Position numbers and translations under genes: made by a program. A stretch of 5,705 nt of DNA from Rhodospirillales bacterium (GTDB taxonomy: Bacteria > Pseudomonadota > Alphaproteobacteria > Rhodospirillales > JAOUPW01). Shown in pieces: positions 1 through 5,463 of the stretch (its first letter is position 1; every line of letters starts with the position of its first letter). Below the pieces are notes generated by a model, which saw nothing but the letters and a program-made list of their open reading frames with translations, did not search any database and had not been told where the DNA came from. Location of the stretch: assembly GCA_029879665.1 (NCBI GenBank), contig JAOUPW010000155.1, forward strand, positions 1 to 5,705, given 5' to 3'.

Positions 1-536
1 TGGGCACGGACGCCAACCTGCACGCGGCGGTGACGTCGGCGATTGCGGCGCTGTCCGGCCCGGCCCACGGTGGGGCGGCGGAAGATGTCATGCGCATGGC
101 CCAGGAAATCGGCGACCCCGCCAATGCGGCGGCCTATGTAAAAGAGCGGCGCAAGAACCGCTTGCCGGTGATGGGTTTCGGGCACCGGGTCTACCGCGCC
201 GAAGATCCGCGCGCGCGGCATATCCGTGATGGGGTGGAAAAGCTTTCCCGCGAAATGGGACAGCCCCAGTGGTACGAAATTCTACAGGCGGTGGTCGAAG
301 CCATGAATCCGTACGCCCGGCACGGGGTTAACGTCAACGTGGATTTCTATTCCGGCGTCGCCTATTTTCTGCATGGCATCCCCGAGGATATCTTCGTGCC
401 CATCTTCGCCGTCGGCCGGGTGCCGGGCTGGACGGTGCAGGCGTTGGAGCAGTTGGAAAACAACATCCTCATCCGCCCGCTGCTGCTCTACAACGGACCC
501 GATGCGCGGGCCTACGTGCCAATCGGGCAACGGTAG
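1..536 (+). CDS. Citrate synthase, C-terminal part (5' end outside window)
   Basis: Condenses acetyl-CoA with oxaloacetate to citrate (or propionyl-CoA to 2-methylcitrate in the paralogous family) in the cytoplasm. The frame is open from base 3, giving 177 residues before TAG at 534-536; the missing N-terminal portion would be roughly half the usual protein. All three catalytic residues of the family are visible: the first His in GPAHGG (codon at 66-68), the second His in GFGHRVY (183-185) and the Asp in NVDFYSG (342-344). The arginines expected in VGRVPGW and LIRP near the C-terminus are also present, so the visible part looks intact and active. The GTG at 30 is an internal valine, not a start, because family similarity (TDANLHAAVTSAIAALSGP) continues upstream of it. 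It converges with the MFS gene, 73 bp away. I cannot separate citrate from methylcitrate synthase on this fragment, so no symbol is given. Confidence 0.95.
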   Translation, partial: GTDANLHAAVTSAIAALSGPAHGGAAEDVMRMAQEIGDPANAAAYVKERRKNRLPVMGFGHRVYRAEDPRARHIRDGVEKLSREMGQPQWYEILQAVVEAMNPYARHGVNVNVDFYSGVAYFLHGIPEDIFVPIFAVGRVPGWTVQALEQLENNILIRPLLLYNGPDARAYVPIGQR

Positions 537-543
537 GGGGAAA

Positions 544-593
544 GCGCCAAAATCTGATTTTTCAGGGCGTTTTCCTGAGCGCGAGTTTTCGCG
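544..593. terminator. Possible terminator region between convergent genes
   Basis: The 73-bp gap between the citrate synthase stop and the MFS stop holds several short inverted repeats. CTGA (554-557) pairs with TCAG (562-565) across a TTTT loop, and with a bulge CGCC (545-548) can pair with GGCG (566-569), followed by GTTTTC. TCAGG (562-566) can instead pair with CCTGA (574-578). CGCGA (580-584) pairs with TCGCG (589-593). The convergent position fits a shared terminator, but the stems are short and the T-tracts poor, so this is weak. Confidence 0.3.
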
Positions 594-609
594 AAATTCC
601 AAAATGCGA

Positions 610-1833
610 TCAGCGGCGGGGGTCCATTTCGAACAGAATGGGAGAAGATCGCGGCGTTCCCGGCACGAAATCCACCTGATCTTCAACCGGCATCGCGACA
701 CGTTGCGTCATCCTGAAGAAGGCGAACGCGATCATCAAAATATTGATTGTTCCTATGAAAACAAACATGCCTTCCGGTCCGATCGCGAACATGAAGAGCG
801 AGGCCAGAACCGGTCCGGAAATGGCGCCGGCGCCGAACAGCAATAGCATGGCGCTGCTGGCGGATATGAATTGATCGGGCTCAAGATAATCGTTGGTGTG
901 GGCGATGGACAAGGGATAGAGGGTCAGCGTCATGCCCCCGAATAATGCGCCAAATAGGTAGATCCAGAAACCCTGCTTGAGTGTGCCAAAAACAAAGACG
1001 GCGCAGATCCCTAAGGCGGCAACGCATAATGCGGCAATCAGCTTGCGGCGGTCGATGCGGTCTGAGAGCCAGCCGAGCGGCCACTGGATCACGGTGCCGC
1101 CGATAATAATGGCGGTCATGAAAAGAGAAACCTCGGCAGTCGAAAACCCCATATTGATTGCGAAAACGGAACTCATGCTCCACAGCGCGCCATTGACGAC
1201 GCCTGACGAAAAACTTCCGGCCACGCCAAGCGGTGAGTTTTTGTAAAGTTGGGATATCTTCATCCTGACGGGATTAACCCGGGCGGGCCCCGTGGATTTT
1301 GACAGTGCGACGGGAACCAGCGAAAGGGAAGTGATGATGGAGACAAGGACGAATAATTCGATTCCGGAAGGCGGCGTGAGATTAAGGAGAAGCTGCGCTC
1401 CGGCGGAAGCCCCCAGGCCGACGATCATGTATATGGAAAGAATGGCACCCCGGTTTTGATTTGTTGCGCGCGCATTAAGCCAGCTTTCCCCAACCAGGCA
1501 CAATCCACCCCAGCAAATACCGGTGATAAAGCGCAGCAGCAGCCATGAAGCGGGTTCAAGAAAAATGCCGTGCATCAAGGTTGATGCCGACAGCATCGAG
1601 GCCAGCGCCGCAAAGGTCTGGATATGCCCAACCCGGTTAACCAGGGCGGGGCCAGCAATGGATCCAAGGGTGAAACCGGCGTAATAAGACGACATGATCA
1701 TCCCGGTTTCGGTTACAGGAAAATTTTCAATGACCGCTCGCACGCCTAGCAGGGTCGATTGAAGCCCCAACCCCAGATTGAGCATTCCTATGCCAGTGAT
1801 TAACGCCGATATTGCGAGAAGTGCGCTTCGCAT
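610..1833 (-). CDS. MFS transporter, YcaD-like
   Basis: A 407-aa inner-membrane secondary transporter of the major facilitator superfamily. About 12 hydrophobic segments can be drawn, six on each side of a polar central loop at about residues 179-200. The loop-2/3 motif is degenerate (LVNRVGH, 64-70), but the equivalent in the second half is clear (GWLSDRIDRRKL, 254-265). ESWLN at 116-120, the YYAGFTLGS segment (50-58) and the tail SSPILFEMDPRR resemble the E. coli YcaD group of carriers, whose substrates are poorly defined. The ATG start is supported by a GAAAGG Shine-Dalgarno (bases 1839-1844) five bases upstream. The gene lies 89 bp downstream of a LysR gene on the same strand, so it may be that regulator's target; substrate and direction (uptake or efflux) cannot be inferred. 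The family call is sound; the YcaD subgroup is from remembered family resemblance. Confidence 0.9.
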   Translation of the reverse strand: MRSALLAISALITGIGMLNLGLGLQSTLLGVRAVIENFPVTETGMIMSSYYAGFTLGSIAGPALVNRVGHIQTFAALASMLSASTLMHGIFLEPASWLLLRFITGICWGGLCLVGESWLNARATNQNRGAILSIYMIVGLGASAGAQLLLNLTPPSGIELFVLVSIITSLSLVPVALSKSTGPARVNPVRMKISQLYKNSPLGVAGSFSSGVVNGALWSMSSVFAINMGFSTAEVSLFMTAIIIGGTVIQWPLGWLSDRIDRRKLIAALCVAALGICAVFVFGTLKQGFWIYLFGALFGGMTLTLYPLSIAHTNDYLEPDQFISASSAMLLLFGAGAISGPVLASLFMFAIGPEGMFVFIGTINILMIAFAFFRMTQRVAMPVEDQVDFVPGTPRSSPILFEMDPRR

Positions 1834-1898
1834 AGAAACCTTTCGGTAAACAAAGAAACAGGCATTCGACGGGAGGCTTCAAAATGCCATCGACACTC

Positions 1899-1936
1899 AA
1901 AAAAACCGATTCAGGGCGCCCTTTAAGAATTTTCGG
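1899..1936 (-). terminator. Possible weak intrinsic terminator/attenuator between lysR-type gene and MFS gene
   Basis: Read on the - strand, CCG (1934-1936) and ATTC (1927-1930) can pair with CGG (1906-1908) and GAAT (1909-1912), separated by an AAA bulge. The apex contains the 10-bp palindrome AGGGCGCCCT (1913-1922). Seven T residues follow at once on the transcript (A-run 1899-1905). The stem starts inside the last codons of the regulator gene. The geometry is that of an intrinsic terminator, but the pairing is short and bulged, so partial read-through into the MFS gene is plausible. Confidence 0.33.
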
Positions 1937-2780
1937 AATTAACCGAAACGATATATTTTAACCCCTGGATCGCCGTCTTGTATTCTTCGTCAGTGCGGTC
2001 CGCGAAATAGACGACATACGCGGGACGGGAAAACGTCGGCGATTTCGGGACAAGGAACAATTGGTTCTTTTTGACATGTGAATTCACGAACCTAAGGGGA
2101 AAATAACCGGATCCGCCGTTTTCGAGAATATGCTGCAAGCCCAGCGGGGCGTGACTGACCGTAAGCGCCGGGGCGCTGAGGTCCGGAAATGCCGCCGAGT
2201 AATTGGCCCGGAAATCCGGCCCCCAGTCCACATAAACATATCCATCCTCGCCCACATTCCGACATTTCTTGTCCGAGGAAACGAGCACCAGCGTTTCATT
2301 AAACAGTTCTTCGATCACCATGCCGGGGCGGCTTAGCGGTGAATACATGACGCCGATATCCAGCAATCCATCCGAAAGCCGCCGCATCAACCCCTCCGAA
2401 AGCCCGACCTCGGCGCGGATGGCAAAATCGGGAACGGCCGACTGCATCCAGGGAATCCACTTCAGAATAAGATTATCCCAGAGCGTCAATTGTCCGCCAA
2501 TTGTAAGCACACCGGAAAATTCGTCGGGCAGGGAAACTTCCTGGCGGGCCTGTTCCCATGTTTTGACCAGGGTTAAGGCGTATTTCTGAAAAAGAATGCC
2601 GGCCGATGTCGGTGTGGCGCCGGATTTGTTGCGGACAAACAAAGCGCGGCCAAGGGTGTCTTCCAGGTTTCGGACCCGCAAGCTGATTGTCGACTGCGTG
2701 AGGTTTAACTGCTGCGCAGCGCCGACAAAATTTCCACAGTCCATGATGGCCAAAAAAGTGCGGGCGATTTCGATGTCCAT
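1923..2780 (-). CDS. LysR-family transcriptional regulator
   Basis: A 285-aa cytoplasmic DNA-binding regulator of normal LysR length. The N-terminal winged helix-turn-helix is clear (about residues 1-62): MDIEIARTFLAIMDCGNF, then AAQQLNLTQSTISLRVRNLE (21-40) with the conserved AA..L..TQST.S.R...LE pattern, and LGRALFVRN in the wing. A linker helix follows, then the two-lobed effector domain (about 90-280) starting GVLTIGG, with DIGVMYSPLS (141-150) and LVLVSSD (164-170) at typical positions. The ATG at 2778-2780 is preceded by AAGGA (2790-2794) at nine bases. It sits upstream of and co-oriented with the MFS gene and is divergent from the small exported protein gene at 3142. LysR proteins usually control a neighbouring or divergent gene and themselves; which one applies here is not visible. 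The effector is unknown. Confidence 0.95.
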   Translation of the reverse strand: MDIEIARTFLAIMDCGNFVGAAQQLNLTQSTISLRVRNLEDTLGRALFVRNKSGATPTSAGILFQKYALTLVKTWEQARQEVSLPDEFSGVLTIGGQLTLWDNLILKWIPWMQSAVPDFAIRAEVGLSEGLMRRLSDGLLDIGVMYSPLSRPGMVIEELFNETLVLVSSDKKCRNVGEDGYVYVDWGPDFRANYSAAFPDLSAPALTVSHAPLGLQHILENGGSGYFPLRFVNSHVKKNQLFLVPKSPTFSRPAYVVYFADRTDEEYKTAIQGLKYIVSVNSENS

Positions 2781-2826
2781 CCTGATGGGTCCTTATGCCG
2801 ATATCCGCCGCCGGCCCTTTTCGCCC

Positions 2827-2860
2827 GGGCGGGGGTGCGCCGGGGGGCAGCGGCGGGGGG
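2827..2860 (+). other. G-quadruplex-forming motif upstream of the LysR gene
   Basis: Four G-runs on the + strand, GGG (2827-2829), GGGGG (2831-2835), GGGGGG (2842-2847) and GGGGGG (2855-2860), are separated by loops of 1, 6 and 7 bases. This satisfies the usual G3+N1-7 quadruplex rule. The + strand is the template for the leftward LysR gene, whose start codon lies 46 bases away, so any effect would be on lysR transcription rather than on its mRNA. The palindrome CGCCCGGGCG (2822-2831) overlaps the left edge. The pattern is seen directly; folding and function are inference. Confidence 0.5.
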
Positions 2861-3041
2861 ATCAATTGTTAGTGCTCAGAGATGCTAAATACAACATCAT
2901 TTTGAATTTAAAATACAAATAATAAAAATAAGAAAATTCAAGAAGATGCTAGTTAAGATATTGAAAATAAATAGATTTATAGGTTAACGGTCTTGAGGAA
3001 AAAGTGACGATATAAAAATTATAATTCATTAATTCTGATGT

Positions 3042-3061
3042 TAAATATCGATAAATATCGT
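3042..3061 (+). promoter_or_regulatory. Tandem 10-bp repeat, candidate activator site
   Basis: TAAATATCGA (3042-3051) is followed directly by TAAATATCGT (3052-3061), a repeat with one-helical-turn spacing. The same bases contain two overlapping dyads: TATCGATA (3046-3053) and CGATA-AA-TATCG (3049-3060). The block abuts the candidate -35 box at 3062, where a class II activator would bind. The divergent LysR protein is the obvious candidate, but its usual T-N11-A dyad cannot be pinned down uniquely in such A+T-rich DNA. Confidence 0.4.
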
Positions 3062-3090
3062 TTTACAGCGATGAAAACTTAATTCAAAAT
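3062..3090 (+). promoter_or_regulatory. Candidate sigma70-type promoter for the small exported protein gene
   Basis: TTTACA (3062-3067, five of six matches to TTGACA) and CAAAAT (3085-3090, four of six matches to TATAAT) are separated by the optimal 17 bp. This would put the transcription start near 3097 and give a leader of about 45 nt before the ATG at 3142. A perfect TATAAT also occurs at 3020-3025, but its nearest -35-like box (TTGAGG, 2993-2998) is 21 bp away, so it is a poorer candidate. Confidence 0.42.
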
Positions 3091-3121
3091 TTTCATGATC
3101 CGATTTTGGATCAGAAACTTT
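3087..3121 (+). promoter_or_regulatory. Imperfect inverted repeat at predicted transcription start / leader hairpin
   Basis: TGATCC (3096-3101) and GGATCA (3108-3113) form a perfect six-pair dyad around GATTTT. Past a bulged A at 3095 the symmetry continues: TTTC (3091-3094) with GAAA (3114-3117), one mismatch, then AAA (3087-3089) with TTT (3119-3121). It overlaps the candidate -10 box and ends 10 bases before the ribosome-binding site, so it could be a repressor operator or, for its inner part, a leader hairpin. Confidence 0.4.
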
Positions 3122-3131
3122 GGTCTGTTAT

Positions 3132-3135
3132 GGAG
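3132..3135 (+). promoter_or_regulatory. Ribosome-binding site deciding the start of the small exported protein
   Basis: GGAG lies six bases before the ATG at 3142. Upstream in-frame starts are less likely: ATG at 3130 overlaps this GGAG, and TTG at 3106 lies inside the inverted repeat with no Shine-Dalgarno. Starting at 3142 also gives a normal signal peptide. Confidence 0.6.
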
Positions 3136-3141
3136 ATGAAA

Positions 3142-3417
3142 ATGATGCGGCCAATTACTCTTGGTTTTGCAGCGTTACTCGCCCTCACCCCCCTCAGTGG
3201 CGCGTTCGCCGTGGATGTAATCAACCAAGACGGTGAGGACCACACGCTGATAATTTCAGCTGGCGAAACTCAGAAGGAAATGGTGATCAAAGCGGGTGAA
3301 ACCCTTACCAAGATTTGCGAATCCTGCACCATTCAGCTGAACGAGGAAGAGCCTCTTGAAGCTCAGGAAGATGAAGTCGTAACCATCAAGGAAGGAAAAG
3401 CGTCCACCGGCGGATGA
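3142..3417 (+). CDS. Small exported acidic protein of unknown function
   Basis: I do not recognise a named family. The 91-aa product starts with a clear Sec signal peptide: MMRP n-region, hydrophobic core at about residues 5-18, and a probable cleavage after A21-F22-A23, leaving a mature domain of about 68 residues starting VDVINQDGEDHTL, presumably periplasmic. The mature part is strongly acidic (16 Asp/Glu against 5 Lys and no Arg). It looks beta-rich, repeats AGET (40-43 and 51-54), and has exactly two cysteines in C59-E-S-C62, spaced like a thiol/disulfide or metal site. The start (NQDGEDHTL) and the AGET turn faintly recall small cupredoxins, but no full set of copper ligands is present, so this is only a fold suggestion. 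It ends just before a strong terminator and precedes the methyltransferase/ATP-grasp gene. The coding call rests on start site, signal peptide, length and terminator. Confidence 0.85.
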   Translation: MMRPITLGFAALLALTPLSGAFAVDVINQDGEDHTLIISAGETQKEMVIKAGETLTKICESCTIQLNEEEPLEAQEDEVVTIKEGKASTGG

Positions 3418-3443
3418 CCCCTCTGCAGGATACTTTCCTTTCA

Positions 3444-3484
3444 AGGCTCCCGGGCGCCCCCCCGGGAGCCTGTTTATTTTTTTT
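3444..3484 (+). terminator. Strong intrinsic terminator
   Basis: A perfect 11-bp stem (AGGCTCCCGGG at 3444-3454 with CCCGGGAGCCT at 3461-3471) encloses a six-base loop. It is followed by a T-rich tail at 3473-3484 with one A. It lies 26 bp after the small protein's stop and should end most of its transcripts. The next gene begins only 36 bp later, so that gene needs read-through or its own promoter in or beside the terminator. Confidence 0.92.
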
Positions 3485-3499
3485 AAGATGAAGTAAAAT
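3471..3499 (+). promoter_or_regulatory. Weak promoter candidate overlapping the terminator tail
   Basis: TAAAAT (3494-3499) is one mismatch from TATAAT and lies 17 bp after TGTTTA (3471-3476), a poor -35 box. Initiation near 3506 would leave a very short leader that just includes the AAGGA ribosome-binding site. It is listed because the downstream gene otherwise has no room for a promoter after the terminator. In T-rich DNA such matches arise easily. Confidence 0.22.
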
Positions 3500-3506
3500 T
3501 AGACAG

Positions 3507-3511
3507 AAGGA
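3507..3511 (+). promoter_or_regulatory. Ribosome-binding site deciding the start of the fusion enzyme
   Basis: AAGGA sits nine bases before the ATG at 3521. The alternative in-frame ATG at 3512 directly abuts it and is too close to be used efficiently, so the start is placed at 3521 (product MTKKPANRTH). Confidence 0.6.
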
Positions 3512-3520
3512 ATGCGGGAT

Positions 3521-5449
3521 ATGACCAAAAAACCAGCAAACCGTACGCATCCAAAATTCAAACTAGGTCCGATTTCGGATCTTGAAAGTCATTTGTCCCG
3601 CAACTGGTGGAACGAACTGTTCAACTCGCTTTATTTGAAAACAGATGGCGACGTAGTTGAGAACGAATCAAACACGCGGAACGAAGTCACGAAGCTCATC
3701 GAGGTAACGGGTATCAAGAGCGAGGATCGTATTCTTGACCTATGTTGCGGCCAAGGGCGCCACTCGATGGAACTGGCCTCCCGCGGTTACCGGCATGTCA
3801 CGGGAATTGACCGTTCCGGCTATCTGATCCGTCTGGCCCGGAAAAGGGCGCGTTCCTTGAGCTTGCCGGTTACTTTCCGGGAAGGAGACGCGCGACGGCT
3901 ACGCCAGGAAAAAAATCCATATTCCTGCATCATAATTATGGGTAACTCCTTTGGTTATTTTGATTCCGAAGAAGAAGACCGGAAGGTGCTCGAAAGCGTA
4001 ATCAGGATTATCGAAAGCCAGGGAACGTTTGTTCTCGACATTACCGATGGCGACTGGATGAGAAGCAATTACGAGCAAAGGTCATGGGAATGGATCGATC
4101 AGAATTATTTCGTTTGCCGGGAACGGGGTTTGTCTTCCGATAGCGACCGGCTGATTACCCGGGAAGTCATCACCCATGCGGAAAAGGGCGTTATCGCCGA
4201 TCAATTCTACGCCGAGCGCCTCTATTCACGGGACAGAATCGTTGAATTGCTGGACCAGGCCGGATTCGGAGATATTCAAATTCAGGCATCGTTGGAAACG
4301 AATTCGGACCGTAACCAAGACCTGGGAATGATGAAAAACCGTATGTTGCTGACGGCAACGGCACCGGTAAAAAAAGCGCCTAAGACATCAAAATTTTCAA
4401 GCTTTCTCAATGTCACCGTTTTGCTCGGGGATCCCCGGATTCCGGACTCCGTAAAAAAAGACGGTCATTTCAACCCGGAGGATTTTGAGACGGTTAACCG
4501 GCTTAAAACTGCGCTTGAAGAGCTTGAAGGATATAAATTCAAATATATCGATAACCACGATACCTTGATTAGTGATCTCGGCAAGGACAAGTCGGACTTG
4601 ATCTTCAACCTGTGCGACGAAGGTTATAAAAACGATGCCTTCAAGGAACTGCACATTCCCGCCTTGCTGGAAATGCTGAATGTTCCCTACACGGGTGCCG
4701 GGCCTGCCTGCCTGGCGCATTGTTATGACAAGTCAATTGTTCGCGCAATCGCCGACGCCAATGAAATTTATGTGCCATTGGAAAGTTATTATTCGGCAGG
4801 CGACATCTCCGCGACTTTGCCTTCGGTATTTCCCGCTTTGCTCAAGCCCGCCTTCGGCGATAGCAGTATCGGAATTACTAAGGACGCAGTGGTGAAAACG
4901 GCGGAACAACTGGTAACCTACCTTAGGGAGTTGCATGAAACTTACCCAGATTGTCCGGTTCTTGTGCAGGAATTTTTAAGCGGGCCTGAATATACGGTTG
5001 GCTTGATCGGAAATCCCGAAACGGGACTTGAATTCCTGCCGGTTCTGCAGGTCGATTACAGTAACCTGCCGAGCGGTCTGCCGCATATTCTTGGATATGA
5101 ATCCAAGTGGATTCCCGAATCCCCATACTGGACCGGCATTAAATACGAAAAAGCGGATTTGAAGGCCGAGGATCTACAGTACCTGTATGACAAGTCCCGC
5201 CATTTGTTCATGCGGCTGGGATGTAAGGATTATGCCCGGTTCGATTTCCGCACCGACGATGAGGGACGAATTAAGCTTTTGGAAGTCAATCCGAATCCCG
5301 GATGGTGCTGGGACGGAAAATTGAATTTGATGGCCGAATTGGCGGGTATGAGTTATGGGGATTTGCTTGAAAATATTCTCAAAACCGCCTGCGAAAGAAT
5401 CAACGTTCAACCGAGGACCGTCAGCGAGACAAGTATTCGTGTCGCCTGA
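3521..5449 (+). CDS. SAM methyltransferase / Ddl-like ATP-grasp ligase fusion
   Basis: A 642-aa cytoplasmic two-domain enzyme. Residues about 28-280 form a class I SAM-dependent methyltransferase: a WWNELF..LYLKTDGD lead-in, motif I ILDLCCGQGRHS (71-82), the ribose-binding acid in TGIDRS (D97), EGDAR (121-125), NSFGYF (142-147), and the closing helix RLYSRDRIVELLDQAGF. A Lys/Pro/Ser-rich linker follows (about 281-296). Residues about 297-620 are an ATP-grasp domain of the D-Ala-D-Ala ligase type: FNLCDEG (362-368), K404, KPAFGDSSIGI (442-452), EFLSGPEYTVG (484-494), K529, R573 and D575 in ARFDF, and E588/N590 in LLEVNPNPG. These keep the nucleotide and magnesium chemistry of ATP-dependent carboxylate-amine ligases. 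The D-alanine recognition parts of true Ddl are missing: the GG.S.E..VS start is replaced by GDPRIPDSVKK, and the Ser-bearing tail after NPG reads WCWDGK. The substrate is unknown; a cell-wall role is unlikely. cheW follows after 14 bp. Confidence 0.93.
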   Translation: MTKKPANRTHPKFKLGPISDLESHLSRNWWNELFNSLYLKTDGDVVENESNTRNEVTKLIEVTGIKSEDRILDLCCGQGRHSMELASRGYRHVTGIDRSGYLIRLARKRARSLSLPVTFREGDARRLRQEKNPYSCIIIMGNSFGYFDSEEEDRKVLESVIRIIESQGTFVLDITDGDWMRSNYEQRSWEWIDQNYFVCRERGLSSDSDRLITREVITHAEKGVIADQFYAERLYSRDRIVELLDQAGFGDIQIQASLETNSDRNQDLGMMKNRMLLTATAPVKKAPKTSKFSSFLNVTVLLGDPRIPDSVKKDGHFNPEDFETVNRLKTALEELEGYKFKYIDNHDTLISDLGKDKSDLIFNLCDEGYKNDAFKELHIPALLEMLNVPYTGAGPACLAHCYDKSIVRAIADANEIYVPLESYYSAGDISATLPSVFPALLKPAFGDSSIGITKDAVVKTAEQLVTYLRELHETYPDCPVLVQEFLSGPEYTVGLIGNPETGLEFLPVLQVDYSNLPSGLPHILGYESKWIPESPYWTGIKYEKADLKAEDLQYLYDKSRHLFMRLGCKDYARFDFRTDDEGRIKLLEVNPNPGWCWDGKLNLMAELAGMSYGDLLENILKTACERINVQPRTVSETSIRVA

Positions 5450-5463
5450 TAAAAAGATATTAA

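Larger units (their letters stand above)
2781..3141. other. Divergent intergenic region, G-rich half then A+T-rich half
   Basis: 361 bp without a convincing gene between the LysR gene (left, -) and the small exported protein gene (right, +). Bases 2803-2862 are dominated by C and then G runs. From about 2863 to 3100 the sequence is almost all A and T, with many short A-tracts (for example 2910-2913, 2924-2927, 2933-2936, 2964-2967), suggesting flexible or bent promoter DNA. GATGCTA occurs twice (2881-2887, 2945-2951), which could be chance. Sub-elements are listed separately. I could not assign a convincing promoter for the leftward lysR gene. Confidence 0.7.

Noticed and set aside
373..846. 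157-codon open frame on the + strand bridging the citrate synthase end and the MFS end
   Set aside because: It overlaps two well-supported genes in other frames, and its product is Arg/Ser-rich without any domain pattern.
2473..2865. 130-codon open frame on the - strand over the LysR start
   Set aside because: It is a shifted frame of the LysR gene; its Pro/Gly-rich N-terminus simply reads the G/C runs upstream of lysR.
2596..2922. 108-codon open frame on the + strand antisense to the LysR start
   Set aside because: It is antisense to the conserved helix-turn-helix coding region, runs through the G-run block into A+T-rich DNA, and has no recognisable domain.
3008..3061. CGATA-type elements as a short CRISPR-like or iteron array
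   Set aside because: Only two adjacent copies of the 10-bp unit plus one stray CGATAT at 3008; too few and too short for an array or origin.
3106..3141. TTG start giving a 103-aa form of the small exported protein
   Set aside because: The TTG lies in the loop of the inverted repeat without a ribosome-binding site, and the extra 12 residues would put charged residues before the signal peptide; ATG 3142 has GGAG at six bases.
3142..3417. Calling the small protein a copper-binding cupredoxin
   Set aside because: Only a faint N-terminal resemblance; no His-Cys-His-Met ligand set is present.
3521..5449. Calling the ATP-grasp gene a peptidoglycan D-Ala-D-Ala ligase (ddl)
   Set aside because: The ATP-binding core matches, but the N-terminal GG.S.E..VS motif and the C-terminal substrate serine are absent, and there is a fused methyltransferase and no cell-wall gene nearby.
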